Assembly: GCA_963751955.1 (NCBI GenBank)
Contig: CAVVWM010000008.1
Coordinates: forward strand, 1 to 64,000
Direction of reading: 5' to 3'
Length of the DNA stretch: 64,000 nt
Source of the DNA: JABDIY01 sp963751955
GTDB lineage: Bacteria; Actinomycetota; Acidimicrobiia; Acidimicrobiales; SZUA-35
In this document: in pieces, positions 17,598 through 26,209 of the stretch
How positions within the stretch are numbered: the stretch's first letter is position 1
Layout of the letters: the number at the start of each line of letters is the position of its first letter
The notes under the pieces: generated by a model
Told to the model about the DNA's origin: nothing
The model's input: the letters and a program-made list of their open reading frames with translations, nothing else
The model's database searches: none
Made by a program: the position numbers and the translations under genes

Positions 17598-18752
17598 ATG
17601 GAGGGCATGCAACTGCGCGCTCTTCACTTTCGGCCGGACCGATCGGTTGCCGAAATCGAATCCCCACTCGACACCGCTGCAGCCATCGACAGCGAAGCGA
17701 TCGAGGGCTGGGTGTGGTTCGATATCGAGGCTGGGCCGGGCGACAGCGACGACGTGGCCGAACTCGCCACCCGGTTGGGACTCGACTCCTTGGCAGTGAG
17801 AGATGCGATAGAAGATCTCGACCTCCCGAAGGTGGACGACTTCGGAGACACCATGTTGGTGGTGTTCCATGCGCTCGCCGAGGACCGCATTGAAACCTAC
17901 GAACTCGACTGCTTCCTCACTCGGCGTCACCTGGTGACCATCAGAAGAAGATACTCTCCCTCGGTCGACGCAATGTGGGAGGGCGTACAGCGACGCCAGG
18001 AGCTCGCCCACGGCGGCGCCGACGAGTTCCTCGGCCGTTTGGCCGATGTGGTAACCCGGCGGCTGCTCACCGTGCTCGACGTTTTCGACTCAAGGGCTGA
18101 GGAGCTTGTGAGTCTGGCGCTGCAGACCGATCCTGACTTCCTGGGAGAGATAACCGCAGTGCGCTCGGACCTCGCTCGACTCCGCCGAGTGCTGCAGCCT
18201 CAGCGCGAGGTGCTCGACGAGTTGCGACGGTCCTCCTCGGCCCTCCTGACCGACTCAAGTCGTAGGCGTTTCTCCGATGTCTTCGACACTGCTCTGCGGG
18301 CTTCTCATGAAGCCGATGCGGCGCGAACGGCGTTGGCCGAGACACTCGACGCATATCGAGGCGCCGAGGCTCGGCAAGCTACCGAGGTCACGAAGGTCCT
18401 CACGGTGTACGCCGCGATCATGCTGCCGCTCTCGCTCGTGGCCGGCTTCTTCGGCATGAATTTCACCAACCTCCCGCTCATCGCCCACGATGCCGGTTGG
18501 ATCATCGTCGCAGGGTTCATGAGCCTCGTGGCGGTGCTGAGCCTGGGCGTGTTCATCTCGCTCGGGTGGACAAGACGACCCTCCGGACGCGCCGCAGGTG
18601 CGCTGTTGGGGCAAGGGTTGATAGAAGCTGCCCACGCGCCCGCCCAGCTCGTTGGTGCGGTTTTCGAGATGTCGTCAATGCCGGTGCGGTCGGTGGCATC
18701 GGGCCGTCGGCCGAAACCGACACCCAAATCTCCCGACCGTTTCAGGGACTGA
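17598..18752 (+). CDS. corA: CorA-type magnesium/divalent cation transporter
   Basis: A 384-residue protein with a large cytosolic N-terminal domain (to about 290), a long coiled stalk helix rich in Arg/Glu, and two C-terminal membrane helices. The pore signature is present as YAAIMLPLSLVAGFFGMNF with the GMN triad. It forms a pentameric inner-membrane channel for Mg2+ or Co2+/Ni2+/Zn2+. An extra 55-residue basic tail (RRPKPTPKSPDRF) follows helix 2. The start is either ATG 17598 or ATG 17607; neither has a clear ribosome site. The alkC gene follows after four bases. Confidence 0.9.
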   Translation: MEGMQLRALHFRPDRSVAEIESPLDTAAAIDSEAIEGWVWFDIEAGPGDSDDVAELATRLGLDSLAVRDAIEDLDLPKVDDFGDTMLVVFHALAEDRIETYELDCFLTRRHLVTIRRRYSPSVDAMWEGVQRRQELAHGGADEFLGRLADVVTRRLLTVLDVFDSRAEELVSLALQTDPDFLGEITAVRSDLARLRRVLQPQREVLDELRRSSSALLTDSSRRRFSDVFDTALRASHEADAARTALAETLDAYRGAEARQATEVTKVLTVYAAIMLPLSLVAGFFGMNFTNLPLIAHDAGWIIVAGFMSLVAVLSLGVFISLGWTRRPSGRAAGALLGQGLIEAAHAPAQLVGAVFEMSSMPVRSVASGRRPKPTPKSPDRFRD

Positions 18753-18756
18753 TGCA

Positions 18757-19908
18757 GTGGCTGAGCCGCTGAAGAACATGTTCGGCCCCGAGATGGTGCA
18801 CCGGGCAGCCTCGGCGATCGCAGCTGTGTACGACGACTTCGATGTGGATGGCTTCGCGGCGGTTGCGCTCGACGGGTTCGAAAGCCTCGAGTTGACACCC
18901 CGTTGCCGGCAGATCGCCGCAGCGATGGCTGACTTCCTTCCCAACGACCGCGAGCAAGCGATCAACATCCTCATCGACTCGTTGGGCCCCGAACTTCGGA
19001 ACTGTGATCCCAGCCACGCCCAGCCCACCGGTGATCCCGATATCGACGACAATCCGATGTCGGGCTTCTTCTACATACCTCACGGGTACTTCCTCGCCGA
19101 CCACGGCGGTGACCACTTCGAAGCTGTGATGCGGGCCAACTACGAGATCACCAAACGAGGCACTTCGGAGTTCAGCATTCGTGCCCCGTTGCGGGACCAC
19201 ACCTCAGCCACTCTCGAAGTACTCGCCGAGTGGGCTTTGGACTCCAATGTCCACGTGCGACGGTTGGTCAGCGAGGGCACCCGACCGCGCCTGCCTTGGT
19301 CGTTCCGCCTCACGAGGTTCCAGGAGGATCCGACACCGGTGGTCGAACTGTTGGAGCTACTCAAAGACGACCCGGTCGAATACGTCCGCCGATCCGTCGC
19401 CAACAATCTCAACGACATCGCCAAGGACCATCCTGAACTCGTCGTGGAGGTGGCGCGACGATGGTGGGCCGAGGGTGACAGCAACCGCCGTCGGCTCGTT
19501 CGCCACGCCCTTCGCACGCTTGTCAAAGCTGGTGACCCAGATGCGCTCGGGGTGCTCGGGTTCAGCGCCGACTCACCGGCCGGTGTCGGTGATGTGACCA
19601 TCGAACCTGGATCGGTGGCCATCGGCGGCAAGGTCCGGATTCAGATCACCATCGAGAACCCGAGCGATCGGAGCTGTGGCGTCCTCGTCGACCTTCGGGT
19701 GCATTTCGTGAAGGCCAACGGCACGACCAGTCCCAAAGTGTTCAAAGGTGCAGAGTTGAGCCTGGAACCGGGAGAGTCGGCCGTCGTGCCGAAGACGGTC
19801 TCGGTGGCCCAGCACACCACCCGTACTCATTATCCGGGTGAACATCGCGTCGAGGTGATGATCAACGGCGTCGCTCGCACCGTGGGTTCGTTCACGGTTG
19901 ACCGGTAG
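18757..19908 (+). CDS. alkC: AlkC-type DNA alkylation repair glycosylase with C-terminal Ig-like domain
   Basis: A 383-residue HEAT-like-repeat DNA glycosylase, starting AEPLKNMFG as is typical of AlkC. The repeat domain (about 1-265) carries the paired Trp/Arg-rich helices (SNVHVRRLVSEGTRPRLPW, EYVRRSVANNLNDIAKDHP). Residues 270-383 form a beta-sandwich (GSVAIGGKVRIQITIENPS to VEVMINGVARTVGSFTV) like the Ig-like domain that grips DNA in AlkC-alpha enzymes. It excises 3-methyladenine-type lesions without flipping the base. The GTG start lies four bases after corA, so the two may be co-transcribed. Confidence 0.85.
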   Translation: MAEPLKNMFGPEMVHRAASAIAAVYDDFDVDGFAAVALDGFESLELTPRCRQIAAAMADFLPNDREQAINILIDSLGPELRNCDPSHAQPTGDPDIDDNPMSGFFYIPHGYFLADHGGDHFEAVMRANYEITKRGTSEFSIRAPLRDHTSATLEVLAEWALDSNVHVRRLVSEGTRPRLPWSFRLTRFQEDPTPVVELLELLKDDPVEYVRRSVANNLNDIAKDHPELVVEVARRWWAEGDSNRRRLVRHALRTLVKAGDPDALGVLGFSADSPAGVGDVTIEPGSVAIGGKVRIQITIENPSDRSCGVLVDLRVHFVKANGTTSPKVFKGAELSLEPGESAVVPKTVSVAQHTTRTHYPGEHRVEVMINGVARTVGSFTVDR

Positions 19909-19916
19909 CCATGAGG

Positions 19917-20577
19917 TCAGGCCAAACGGTCGGCGAGTTCTGTGAAGTCGGCGACCAACAGGTCGGGAGCGGAGTAGTTAGTTGCGTAGGTCATGCCCGG
20001 CCGGCTGATGAACGCCGTGCGTAGCCCAACCGCTCGAGCGCCGGCGAGATCCCAATCGTGACAGGCGACCATCCACATGTCGGTCGGGTCGAGTCCAGCG
20101 ATACGTGCGGCATGTTCATATGGCGCAGCTGCTGGTTTGTACGCCTCGACGGCGCTTACGGAAACGATGTGGTCGAAGAGATCGGTCAGACCGGCGTTCT
20201 CGCACTGGGATTCGATGCTGGCCTGTTCAGAGTTCGTGAGGGCCATCGTGGCATGGCCAGCCTCCCGCAGACGCTGCATTCCTTCGACAACCTCAGGGTA
20301 CGGCTGGAGCTGGCTGAAAGCGTTCGCAACTTGCCCCCAGTCGTCGTCGCTGGCCACAGGTCCCACACTGAGCAGAACAGCGTCGAGGGCGTGGCGGGCA
20401 AGTGTCCCGAAAACGACGAAGTCCGAACCGGTGGCCGTGACCGTCATCGACAACTGCAACAGCTTCTGAAACCAAACGGTGAAACCTCCGGCCTCGCTCG
20501 CCACGGCGTTCAACAGCTGCCCGCACAGGTGCGAGATCTAGCGTTGTCTCGTTCATGTCGAAGACGATCATGTTCAT
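19917..20577 (-). pseudogene. Haloacid dehalogenase-type (type II) HAD hydrolase, one frameshift
   Basis: The first ~18 codons (IVFDMNETTLDL, the HAD nucleophile motif DxN) lie in one frame from ATG 20577; the rest continues in another from about base 20520 (WFQKLLQLSMTVTATG, ALTNSEQASIESQ, AYKPAAAPYEHAA with the Lys, MVACHDWDLAGARAVGLRTAFI with the acidic motif). Joined, they give a complete type II haloacid dehalogenase-like protein of about 220 residues that would hydrolyse 2-haloacids or phosphoesters. All catalytic motifs are kept, so a single-base error or a fresh mutation are both possible. Confidence 0.8.
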
Positions 20578-20712
20578 ACCGTACCCATCGGGCGATCTCG
20601 CCTCGTTCCGGGCTAGGGCGTCCTCGATGTGAGTGATCTATGCGGCGAGCTGACGCACACATACCGTCCTCACCTCTTCGACAACGCAATGCCCCCGAAG
20701 TAGAGTCCGAAA

Positions 20713-21105
20713 ATGGGCCTCGCCGACATCCTCGCAGATCATCCCGACAAAGAGACGTTCAACCTCGCCCAGCTCAATCGCGCAGCTCATGCAGCGATGG
20801 AGTGCGCTCTGGCGTGCTCGGCGTGTGCCGATTCCGATCTTCGTAGAGACCCGGCCGGAATGGAACGGTGTATTCGTACCTGTCTCGACTGCGCCGACGT
20901 GTGCATCGCAACCGCCAAGATCCTCTCCCGACCATCACCCAATGGAGATGCCTGGGAGAAACTGGTCGCAGCGTGTGCGGTCTCCTGCGCAGAGTGCGCT
21001 GCGGAGTGTGGCCAGCACGACAGCATCTGCTGCCGCCGATGTGCCGATGCATGCCGTGAGTGCGAGAAAGCGTGCCAGCAACTTCTTGTGGCTGCACGTT
21101 CCTAA
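20713..21105 (+). CDS. Cys-rich four-helix-bundle protein (copper-storage/DUF326-like)
   Basis: A 130-residue cytosolic protein with 17 cysteines spaced every three or four residues along predicted helices (MECALACSACA, CIRTCLDCADVC, CAVSCAECAAEC, CCRRCADACRECEKAC), the pattern of Csp copper-storage and DUF326 proteins in which Cys side chains fill the bundle core and hold many Cu(I) ions. No signal peptide, so it belongs with the cytosolic type. The ATG lies six bases after a TAGAGT box (20701-20706). No copper regulator adjoins it, although a CsoR-family gene is elsewhere in this window. Confidence 0.85.
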   Translation: MGLADILADHPDKETFNLAQLNRAAHAAMECALACSACADSDLRRDPAGMERCIRTCLDCADVCIATAKILSRPSPNGDAWEKLVAACAVSCAECAAECGQHDSICCRRCADACRECEKACQQLLVAARS

Positions 21106-21141
21106 GCTCCTGGGAGGTCCAGGGCACTGACAGACCATGTG

Positions 21142-23649
21142 TCAGCCAAGGGGAGCCGGCGATGTGGGCTGCATCATCGCGACGAGATCAGCGAGCCCCA
21201 TCGGTCGGCCGAACAGATACCCCTGGGCCATGTCGCACCCTAGGTCGGCCACCCGAAGTCTCTGGGCTTGGGTCTCCAACCCCTCGGCCACTACCTGTAG
21301 CCCGAGGTTCTTGCCGAGGTCGATCATGGTTCGAACGAAGGTCTCGTCGTTCTCCATGTCGGCAATGAATGGTTGGGCGATCTTGAGAATGTCGACCGGC
21401 AAGCGATGCAGGTAGCTGAGGGAGCTGAAGCCCGTTCCGAAGTCGTCGAGTGCGATCCGTACCCCAAGTTCCTTCAAATCGGACAGTTGCCGGATGGTTC
21501 GCTCCGGGTCCCGAATGAGGGCCGTCTCAGTGACTTCGACGACCAGCCGGTGCGGGTCTGCGCCGGCCGACATCATCGTTCGAGCGAAGTGGTCAGCGAG
21601 ATCGTCCTCTTGGAAGTTCTGGGCCGACAGGTTCACCGAGATGAACATCCGGTCATCCAATGGCAACACGTCGAAGGCCCTGGCCACCTTGGCCAAAACC
21701 GATCGATCGATCGAGACGACCAAGCCGGCCCTTTCGGCCTCGGGGATGAAGTTGTCCGGTGCCTCCTGCGATCCTTCGTTATTCCACCGCACCAGCGCCT
21801 CGGCTCCAATGAGATCACCAGAGGACAACTCGACAATCGGCTGGTAGACGACGTTGAACTCGTCTTGATCTACCGCTCGTCGAAGCTGTGTTCGCAGTCG
21901 GCGCTGCTTGGACACCTTCTGCCGCATTGTTGGAAGGAACTCCACCAGCGCACCCTTGCCCTGGCTTTTTGCCGAATACATCGCGATATCAGCATCATTC
22001 AACAAATCGGCTGGACCCCGAGAGTCTCCGGTGGCACGGGCAAGTCCGATGCTCACACCGACCTGCAATTCGTGATCGGCAAACGAGATCGTCTCGTGAA
22101 GAGACTGCATGATCCTTCTGGCCACAAGCTCGGCGTTTTCAGACTTGGGGAGGAGGACTGCGAACTCATCACCACCGAGCCGAGCCGCAACATCCGACGG
22201 GCGCACGAGGGCCTCCAGTCGACGCCCGACCTCGGCCAACACGTGGTCGCCGGCTCCATGTCCCAGCGAGTCGTTGATCACCTTGAAGTCGTCCAAGTCT
22301 AGGTAGAGGAGTGCGGGCCGATCCTGGGAGGCGATCGCAGCCGAGAGTTCATCGGTGAACCTGGACCGGTTCGCAAGCCCGGTCAGTCCGTCATGGTGAG
22401 CCTGGTGGGCCAGCTGCCGTTCGAGCCGATTCATCTGATCCATGGCGTGTTCGAGCTGGTCGTTCTCGAGCGCTGCTGCGGCCTGGTGAACCAGGGTCTC
22501 GAACAGTCCGAGGTCCTCGGCGGTGAACTGCGTGACCTGGCCGAGCCGGTTGGCGGCGATGAGTACACCGATATCCCGGTTTGGGCCCCGAAGAGTCCCG
22601 ACCATCGCATCGCGAATCGATTCCTGCTCGAAGAACCCGGCCAAGCTGCCCACATTCCTCGGCGACTCGACAAGGGTGGCGATAGTAGCGAAGTTGGCGA
22701 GTTGGGCAGGGACCTGATCGTCGCGGTCGTGGATATGGGCAGTCGTGGCACCGTTTTCGTGACGGAAGTGGGTGGCCGTGAGCTCGTTGTCATCTCGGGG
22801 TAGCAGCAGTAGATGGGCCTGTTCGACTCGAAACATCGAAACAACCTCGCCCAGCAACCAGGCTGCGGCAGAGGTGGTTTCTGGGCTTTCCCTCAGCGCC
22901 TTGGTGGATGAGTACAGGAACTCCACCTGCTCGCGTTGATTGCGCTCGGCGACATAGGCCCGGTAGGCAACAAGAAGCACTGTCACGGGAACGCACAACA
23001 GCAGCAAACTCAGTGGTTCAGCCTGAATCAAAACCGCCGCCACCAACGCCTGGGCCGTGGTGGATGCCGAGATCACAGTTGCCGTCACAAGCATGGTGAG
23101 GATCTGGGTTTGACGGAACACGCCTTCGGTCGCAACGATCACCGTGGCCAAGGTCACTATCTGTAGAACACCGCCGAGCATCGTCGCCCCTGCCAGCACG
23201 AGCCACGATGTGGGCGCCAGTGGATCGCCGTCGATGAAGGTGTGGGCTACCAACGAGGCGACGGCCACATGCATCGAAAGGTTGGCAACGTTGAAGGCCA
23301 CCTTGATCGCCGGCTGGCGGCGCACAACCGTCAGAGCGAAACCGACACCGATGATCGCAGCGAGCCACAACTGTTGGGGAGTGACAAAGATAAGTCCGAG
23401 GACGAGCGGCAGCTCAAACAGTGAGAAGCTCCCCGTCTCGCTGCGAAAGTGGAGCTGGACAACCCACGATTCGACAAGGGCGAAGGTCATGGCCATCACC
23501 CACCACGGAAGTCCAAGCGTTGGATGCAGGGCCGGACGGTCAGCCAATCCGATGATGCCCAGGCCCAACGACAGGACGAGTAGCAGGGTTGTCAGAAACC
23601 ACGCCGACCTCACGCCGACAATGCGCTGTCCCAGCGAACGCAGAGCCAT
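21142..23649 (-). CDS. Membrane-bound GGDEF-EAL protein with GAF domain
   Basis: An 835-residue c-di-GMP enzyme. Residues 1-215 hold about seven membrane helices (a MASE-like sensor), 235-400 a GAF-type region, 425-585 a GGDEF domain with the intact active motif RLGGDEFAVLL, and 595-830 an EAL domain with GAEALVRW, ETALI and DDFGTGFSSLSYLHRLPVDILKI. Both synthetic and hydrolytic centres look complete; which dominates cannot be told. An RxxD inhibitory site before GGDEF is present as RPSD. It stands alone, convergent with the Cys-rich protein gene. Confidence 0.95.
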   Translation of the reverse strand: MALRSLGQRIVGVRSAWFLTTLLLVLSLGLGIIGLADRPALHPTLGLPWWVMAMTFALVESWVVQLHFRSETGSFSLFELPLVLGLIFVTPQQLWLAAIIGVGFALTVVRRQPAIKVAFNVANLSMHVAVASLVAHTFIDGDPLAPTSWLVLAGATMLGGVLQIVTLATVIVATEGVFRQTQILTMLVTATVISASTTAQALVAAVLIQAEPLSLLLLCVPVTVLLVAYRAYVAERNQREQVEFLYSSTKALRESPETTSAAAWLLGEVVSMFRVEQAHLLLLPRDDNELTATHFRHENGATTAHIHDRDDQVPAQLANFATIATLVESPRNVGSLAGFFEQESIRDAMVGTLRGPNRDIGVLIAANRLGQVTQFTAEDLGLFETLVHQAAAALENDQLEHAMDQMNRLERQLAHQAHHDGLTGLANRSRFTDELSAAIASQDRPALLYLDLDDFKVINDSLGHGAGDHVLAEVGRRLEALVRPSDVAARLGGDEFAVLLPKSENAELVARRIMQSLHETISFADHELQVGVSIGLARATGDSRGPADLLNDADIAMYSAKSQGKGALVEFLPTMRQKVSKQRRLRTQLRRAVDQDEFNVVYQPIVELSSGDLIGAEALVRWNNEGSQEAPDNFIPEAERAGLVVSIDRSVLAKVARAFDVLPLDDRMFISVNLSAQNFQEDDLADHFARTMMSAGADPHRLVVEVTETALIRDPERTIRQLSDLKELGVRIALDDFGTGFSSLSYLHRLPVDILKIAQPFIADMENDETFVRTMIDLGKNLGLQVVAEGLETQAQRLRVADLGCDMAQGYLFGRPMGLADLVAMMQPTSPAPLG

Positions 23650-23788
23650 ATTGTGCTATCGGCCTTTTGGGGCCTACTTCAACTAGCGGGACCGCTAGAT
23701 TCCTGCCTCGTTCCGCCTTCGTAGGTGGTTGCAGCCAACACGACTGCGGAATCGAATCTCGAACTGAACGGTTCAATCCGTGAGCGGC

Positions 23789-23874
23789 CCCGGGCCGACA
23801 CGCGCAGCCCGGGCCCCAAGATCGTGACCCGACGCCACACATCCCGCACCCGGATTCCCCGGGTGCGGGATGTG
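23789..23874. other. Two strong intergenic hairpins
   Basis: Within the 294-base gap 23650-23943 there are two stems: 23789-23795 with 23807-23813 (7 bp, GC only) and a perfect 16-bp stem 23838-23853 with 23859-23874 around a five-base loop. No T-run follows either. They could end a small untranslated transcript or isolate the divergent genes. The rest of the gap shows nothing recognisable. Confidence 0.5.
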
Positions 23875-23943
23875 CTGTTTCACCACCTTCAAGAAATCGG
23901 GCAGTTGGTCCGATACCAGGAGCGTGACGAGACTACTGACGCA

Positions 23944-24252
23944 ATGCTGAGCGATACGCGCACACCGGAACCGTTGGTGGTCGATTCTGTCGAGGCCAAC
24001 CATCGCGAACGTCGCGGCCGGCGTTGGCTCGTGTGGTCTTTCATTTTCTGTCCGTGTCATCTGCCAATCTCGATGGCGGTCCTCGCCGTGGTTTTCGGTG
24101 GATCTGCTTTCGGTACGCTCATCAGCCGGAACACATTGGGCGTGGGCATCGTGTTCGGATTGCTGTACGCCGCTGGCGTTGCAGTGGGTTTTTGGCACTT
24201 GCGCGCCGGTGCGGCGGGCAAAGACTGTGCGAGCGGCAGCTGCGAAATCTGA
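23944..24252 (+). CDS. MerE-like small membrane protein
   Basis: A 102-residue protein with two membrane helices. Helix 1 contains FIFCPCHLPISMAVLAVVFGGSAFG, matching the CPCHLPI metal-binding motif of the MerE mercury-uptake family; helix 2 is VGIVFGLLYAAGVAVGFWH. The C-terminus adds another Cys pair (CASGSC) not usual for MerE. No merA, merR or merP is nearby, so the transported metal or organometal is uncertain. The longer open frame from 23725 crosses the two hairpins and is not coding in style, so ATG 23944 is preferred. Confidence 0.68.
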   Translation: MLSDTRTPEPLVVDSVEANHRERRGRRWLVWSFIFCPCHLPISMAVLAVVFGGSAFGTLISRNTLGVGIVFGLLYAAGVAVGFWHLRAGAAGKDCASGSCEI

Positions 24253-24500
24253 CCTACCTACGTGTGCTTTGAAGACACAACGAATCGTCAAAGATTCTGT
24301 TTCAGTCCGAACTGGAGCAGACGTGCGGGCCTTCAATTCAAACCAAGTTTCTGGTTCGGGGCTCCAAGCACCGCACGGACCTCTCCCGCCCCATCTGAAA
24401 AAGTACCCGAAAACAGGTACTTCGGAATGTGTGCATCCAGAAGAGCTTTGGTGGGCGTAGGGGCGTCCAGTCACTTCCCAACTTCCAAGGAGAAAATACG

Positions 24501-25301
24501 ATGCGAATCATTCGTCTCACGGCCGGAGCAATCCTTGTTCTCGCCACCCTGTCCTTTTTCAGCGGCCCAGCTGCTGCCCAGGATGTACGGATCCATTTGA
24601 TCCACGGCATTCCCGACACCGACGTCGACGTTGCAGCCGGTGGAAGCGACGTGTTCACCGACTTCTCCTTCTCCGACACCCAGGACCTCTCCGCTCTGGC
24701 CGGTGCAACTCTGGAAGATCTTCAGGTCAAGCTGGCCGGCACTGACACAGTCGCCATCGACGCCGGCGACGTGACGCTGCCCTCCAGCGGTAACACCACG
24801 ATCATCGCCCACCTCGACGCCAGTGGCACGCCGAAACTCAGCATCTTCGACAACGATGTCTCCCCCGTGGGAGCTGGTGAAGGTCGCCTCATCGTCCGCC
24901 ACACCGCGTTCGCCCCCGAGGTGGACATCAAGGCCAACGGCGACGTCGCCTTTGCGAACGTTCCCAACGGCGCTGAGGGAAAAGTCGACCTCGCTGCGGG
25001 AACCATCACCGCTGAGGTCGTGCCGACCGGTGAAGACGCCCCCGTTGTCATCGGCCCGGCTGACCTTCCCATCGTCGAAGGTGAAGCCCTCATCGTCTAC
25101 GCCGTCGGCTCGCTAGCCGCCGACAACCTCGGAGTTCTGACCGAATCGATCAGCGGATTGCACGACACCCCGACCCTGGTCAACACCGGCAACTCCCCGG
25201 TTGAGTCCTCGTCCTCGCTCGGGCTTGTTGCCATAGCAGCATTCGCCGGCATTGCATTCCTCGGACTCGGTCGTCGCCGCCTGGCCACGGTCAAGGTCTG
25301 A
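24501..25301 (+). CDS. DUF4397 surface protein with sortase sorting signal
   Basis: A 266-residue exported protein: signal peptide (LTAGAILVLATLSFFSGPAAA), a DUF4397 beta-rich domain (VRIHLIHGIPDTDVDV to about residue 220, with HTAFAPEVDI and VPNGAEG repeats), then LVNTG at about residue 231, a Ser-rich spacer, a hydrophobic helix LGLVAIAAFAGIAFLGL and the basic tail GRRRL. That is the layout of an LPXTG-type wall-sorting signal with Val in place of Pro. The ATG has an AAGGAG site. The class F sortase gene follows after 15 bases and is the obvious partner. In the 248-base gap upstream (24253-24500) a small hairpin at 24401-24422 is the only structure seen. Confidence 0.88.
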   Translation: MRIIRLTAGAILVLATLSFFSGPAAAQDVRIHLIHGIPDTDVDVAAGGSDVFTDFSFSDTQDLSALAGATLEDLQVKLAGTDTVAIDAGDVTLPSSGNTTIIAHLDASGTPKLSIFDNDVSPVGAGEGRLIVRHTAFAPEVDIKANGDVAFANVPNGAEGKVDLAAGTITAEVVPTGEDAPVVIGPADLPIVEGEALIVYAVGSLAADNLGVLTESISGLHDTPTLVNTGNSPVESSSSLGLVAIAAFAGIAFLGLGRRRLATVKV

Positions 25302-25316
25302 GCCTCCGGAGCCATC

Positions 25317-26027
25317 ATGTTTCGTCCGCTTCTTCTAACCGTTGCGATCCTCGCCAGCGCATGTGGTGGCGCGGCGTACGCCGACGGAACCGACGAAACC
25401 ACTGCGACTTCAGTCGCCGCCATACCGGCGGCGGCTGAAGCCGCGCCGGACTCGGGAACTGACGCCGGCTCCGCAGAAACCCGAACGGCACTTCCCCAAG
25501 AGTCCACCGACAGTCCGCTCAGTCCGCTGTCGGCACAGATCGTCGAGCTACCGCAGGCGGCGGGTGTTCCCGAGGTCGAGCTGACTCCGGTTCCGGTCTC
25601 GATGACGTTCGGAGCGATCGGTGTCGACCAAGCCCAGATCGATCCAGTGGGTGTCCTCGACAACGGTGAGATGGAGATCCCGGGGGCTCGCAGAATCGGC
25701 TGGTACGAATATGGTCCTGCCCCGGGCGAAGCGGGCTCCGCGGTTCTCGCCGCTCACATCGCCTTCGACGGGCAGCGGGGCGTCTTCGGATCCCTTAGCG
25801 ACAGCCGAGTAGGGGATCGCTTCGACGTCGCCTTCAACGATGGCAGCGAACAGACATACGAGATCTTCGAACGGGCCCAGTACGACAAGCTGGAGCTGCC
25901 GTTCGATCGGGTGTTCGCCCGAGATGGCCAGGCTGTGGTGACGCTGATCAGCTGTGGCGGGACCTTCCAGCCGGGGCTGAGCAGCTACCGGGACAACATC
26001 GTTGCTTATGCCGTTGCCGTGGGCTGA
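25317..26027 (+). CDS. Class F sortase
   Basis: A 236-residue membrane-attached transpeptidase. The N-terminus ends in a lipobox-like LASAC, unusual for sortases, which more often carry a transmembrane helix; a long Ala/Ser/Thr-rich region follows to about residue 80. The sortase barrel covers 95-236 with the catalytic His in VLAAHIAFDG and Cys in VVTLISCGG, and the Arg in SSYRDNIVAYA. It is expected to cut the LVNTG motif of the upstream DUF4397 protein and join it to the envelope. Ribosome site CCGGAG. Confidence 0.9.
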   Translation: MFRPLLLTVAILASACGGAAYADGTDETTATSVAAIPAAAEAAPDSGTDAGSAETRTALPQESTDSPLSPLSAQIVELPQAAGVPEVELTPVPVSMTFGAIGVDQAQIDPVGVLDNGEMEIPGARRIGWYEYGPAPGEAGSAVLAAHIAFDGQRGVFGSLSDSRVGDRFDVAFNDGSEQTYEIFERAQYDKLELPFDRVFARDGQAVVTLISCGGTFQPGLSSYRDNIVAYAVAVG

Positions 26028-26089
26028 CCGAGTCTGGTCGCCGGCGCCTCCCGACTTCACGTCGGTGATATCTGAGTGTAGGATTGGGC

Positions 26090-26182
26090 GTTCCGGCTCT
26101 TTCGGGGGCTAAGCCCACCCCGCTGAGGGGCGCCCGGCGTCAAGAAGCTGGGCAACGCAATGCCAGTTGATCGAGCCGGAAC
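26090..26182. ncRNA. Candidate structured RNA between convergent genes
   Basis: A perfect 10-bp closing stem (26090-26099 with 26173-26182) encloses several local hairpins: 26106-26109/26113-26116 (4 bp, UAA loop), 26118-26121/26127-26130 (4 bp), 26132-26138/26147-26153 (7 bp with one G-U) and a possible 26154-26156/26166-26168 stem. A multi-way junction closed by a long stem is typical of riboswitch-like RNAs, but both flanking genes converge on it, so a complex bidirectional terminator is also possible. I do not recognise a family. Confidence 0.35.
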
Positions 26183-26209
26183 ACCCACCCTTCAGCCCCA
26201 AGTCCTCGG

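Noticed and set aside
23740..23790. GGTTCAATCC, tRNA T-arm-like
   Set aside because: The possible T-stem is only 4 bp with a six-base loop, and no acceptor, D or anticodon arms can be placed around it.
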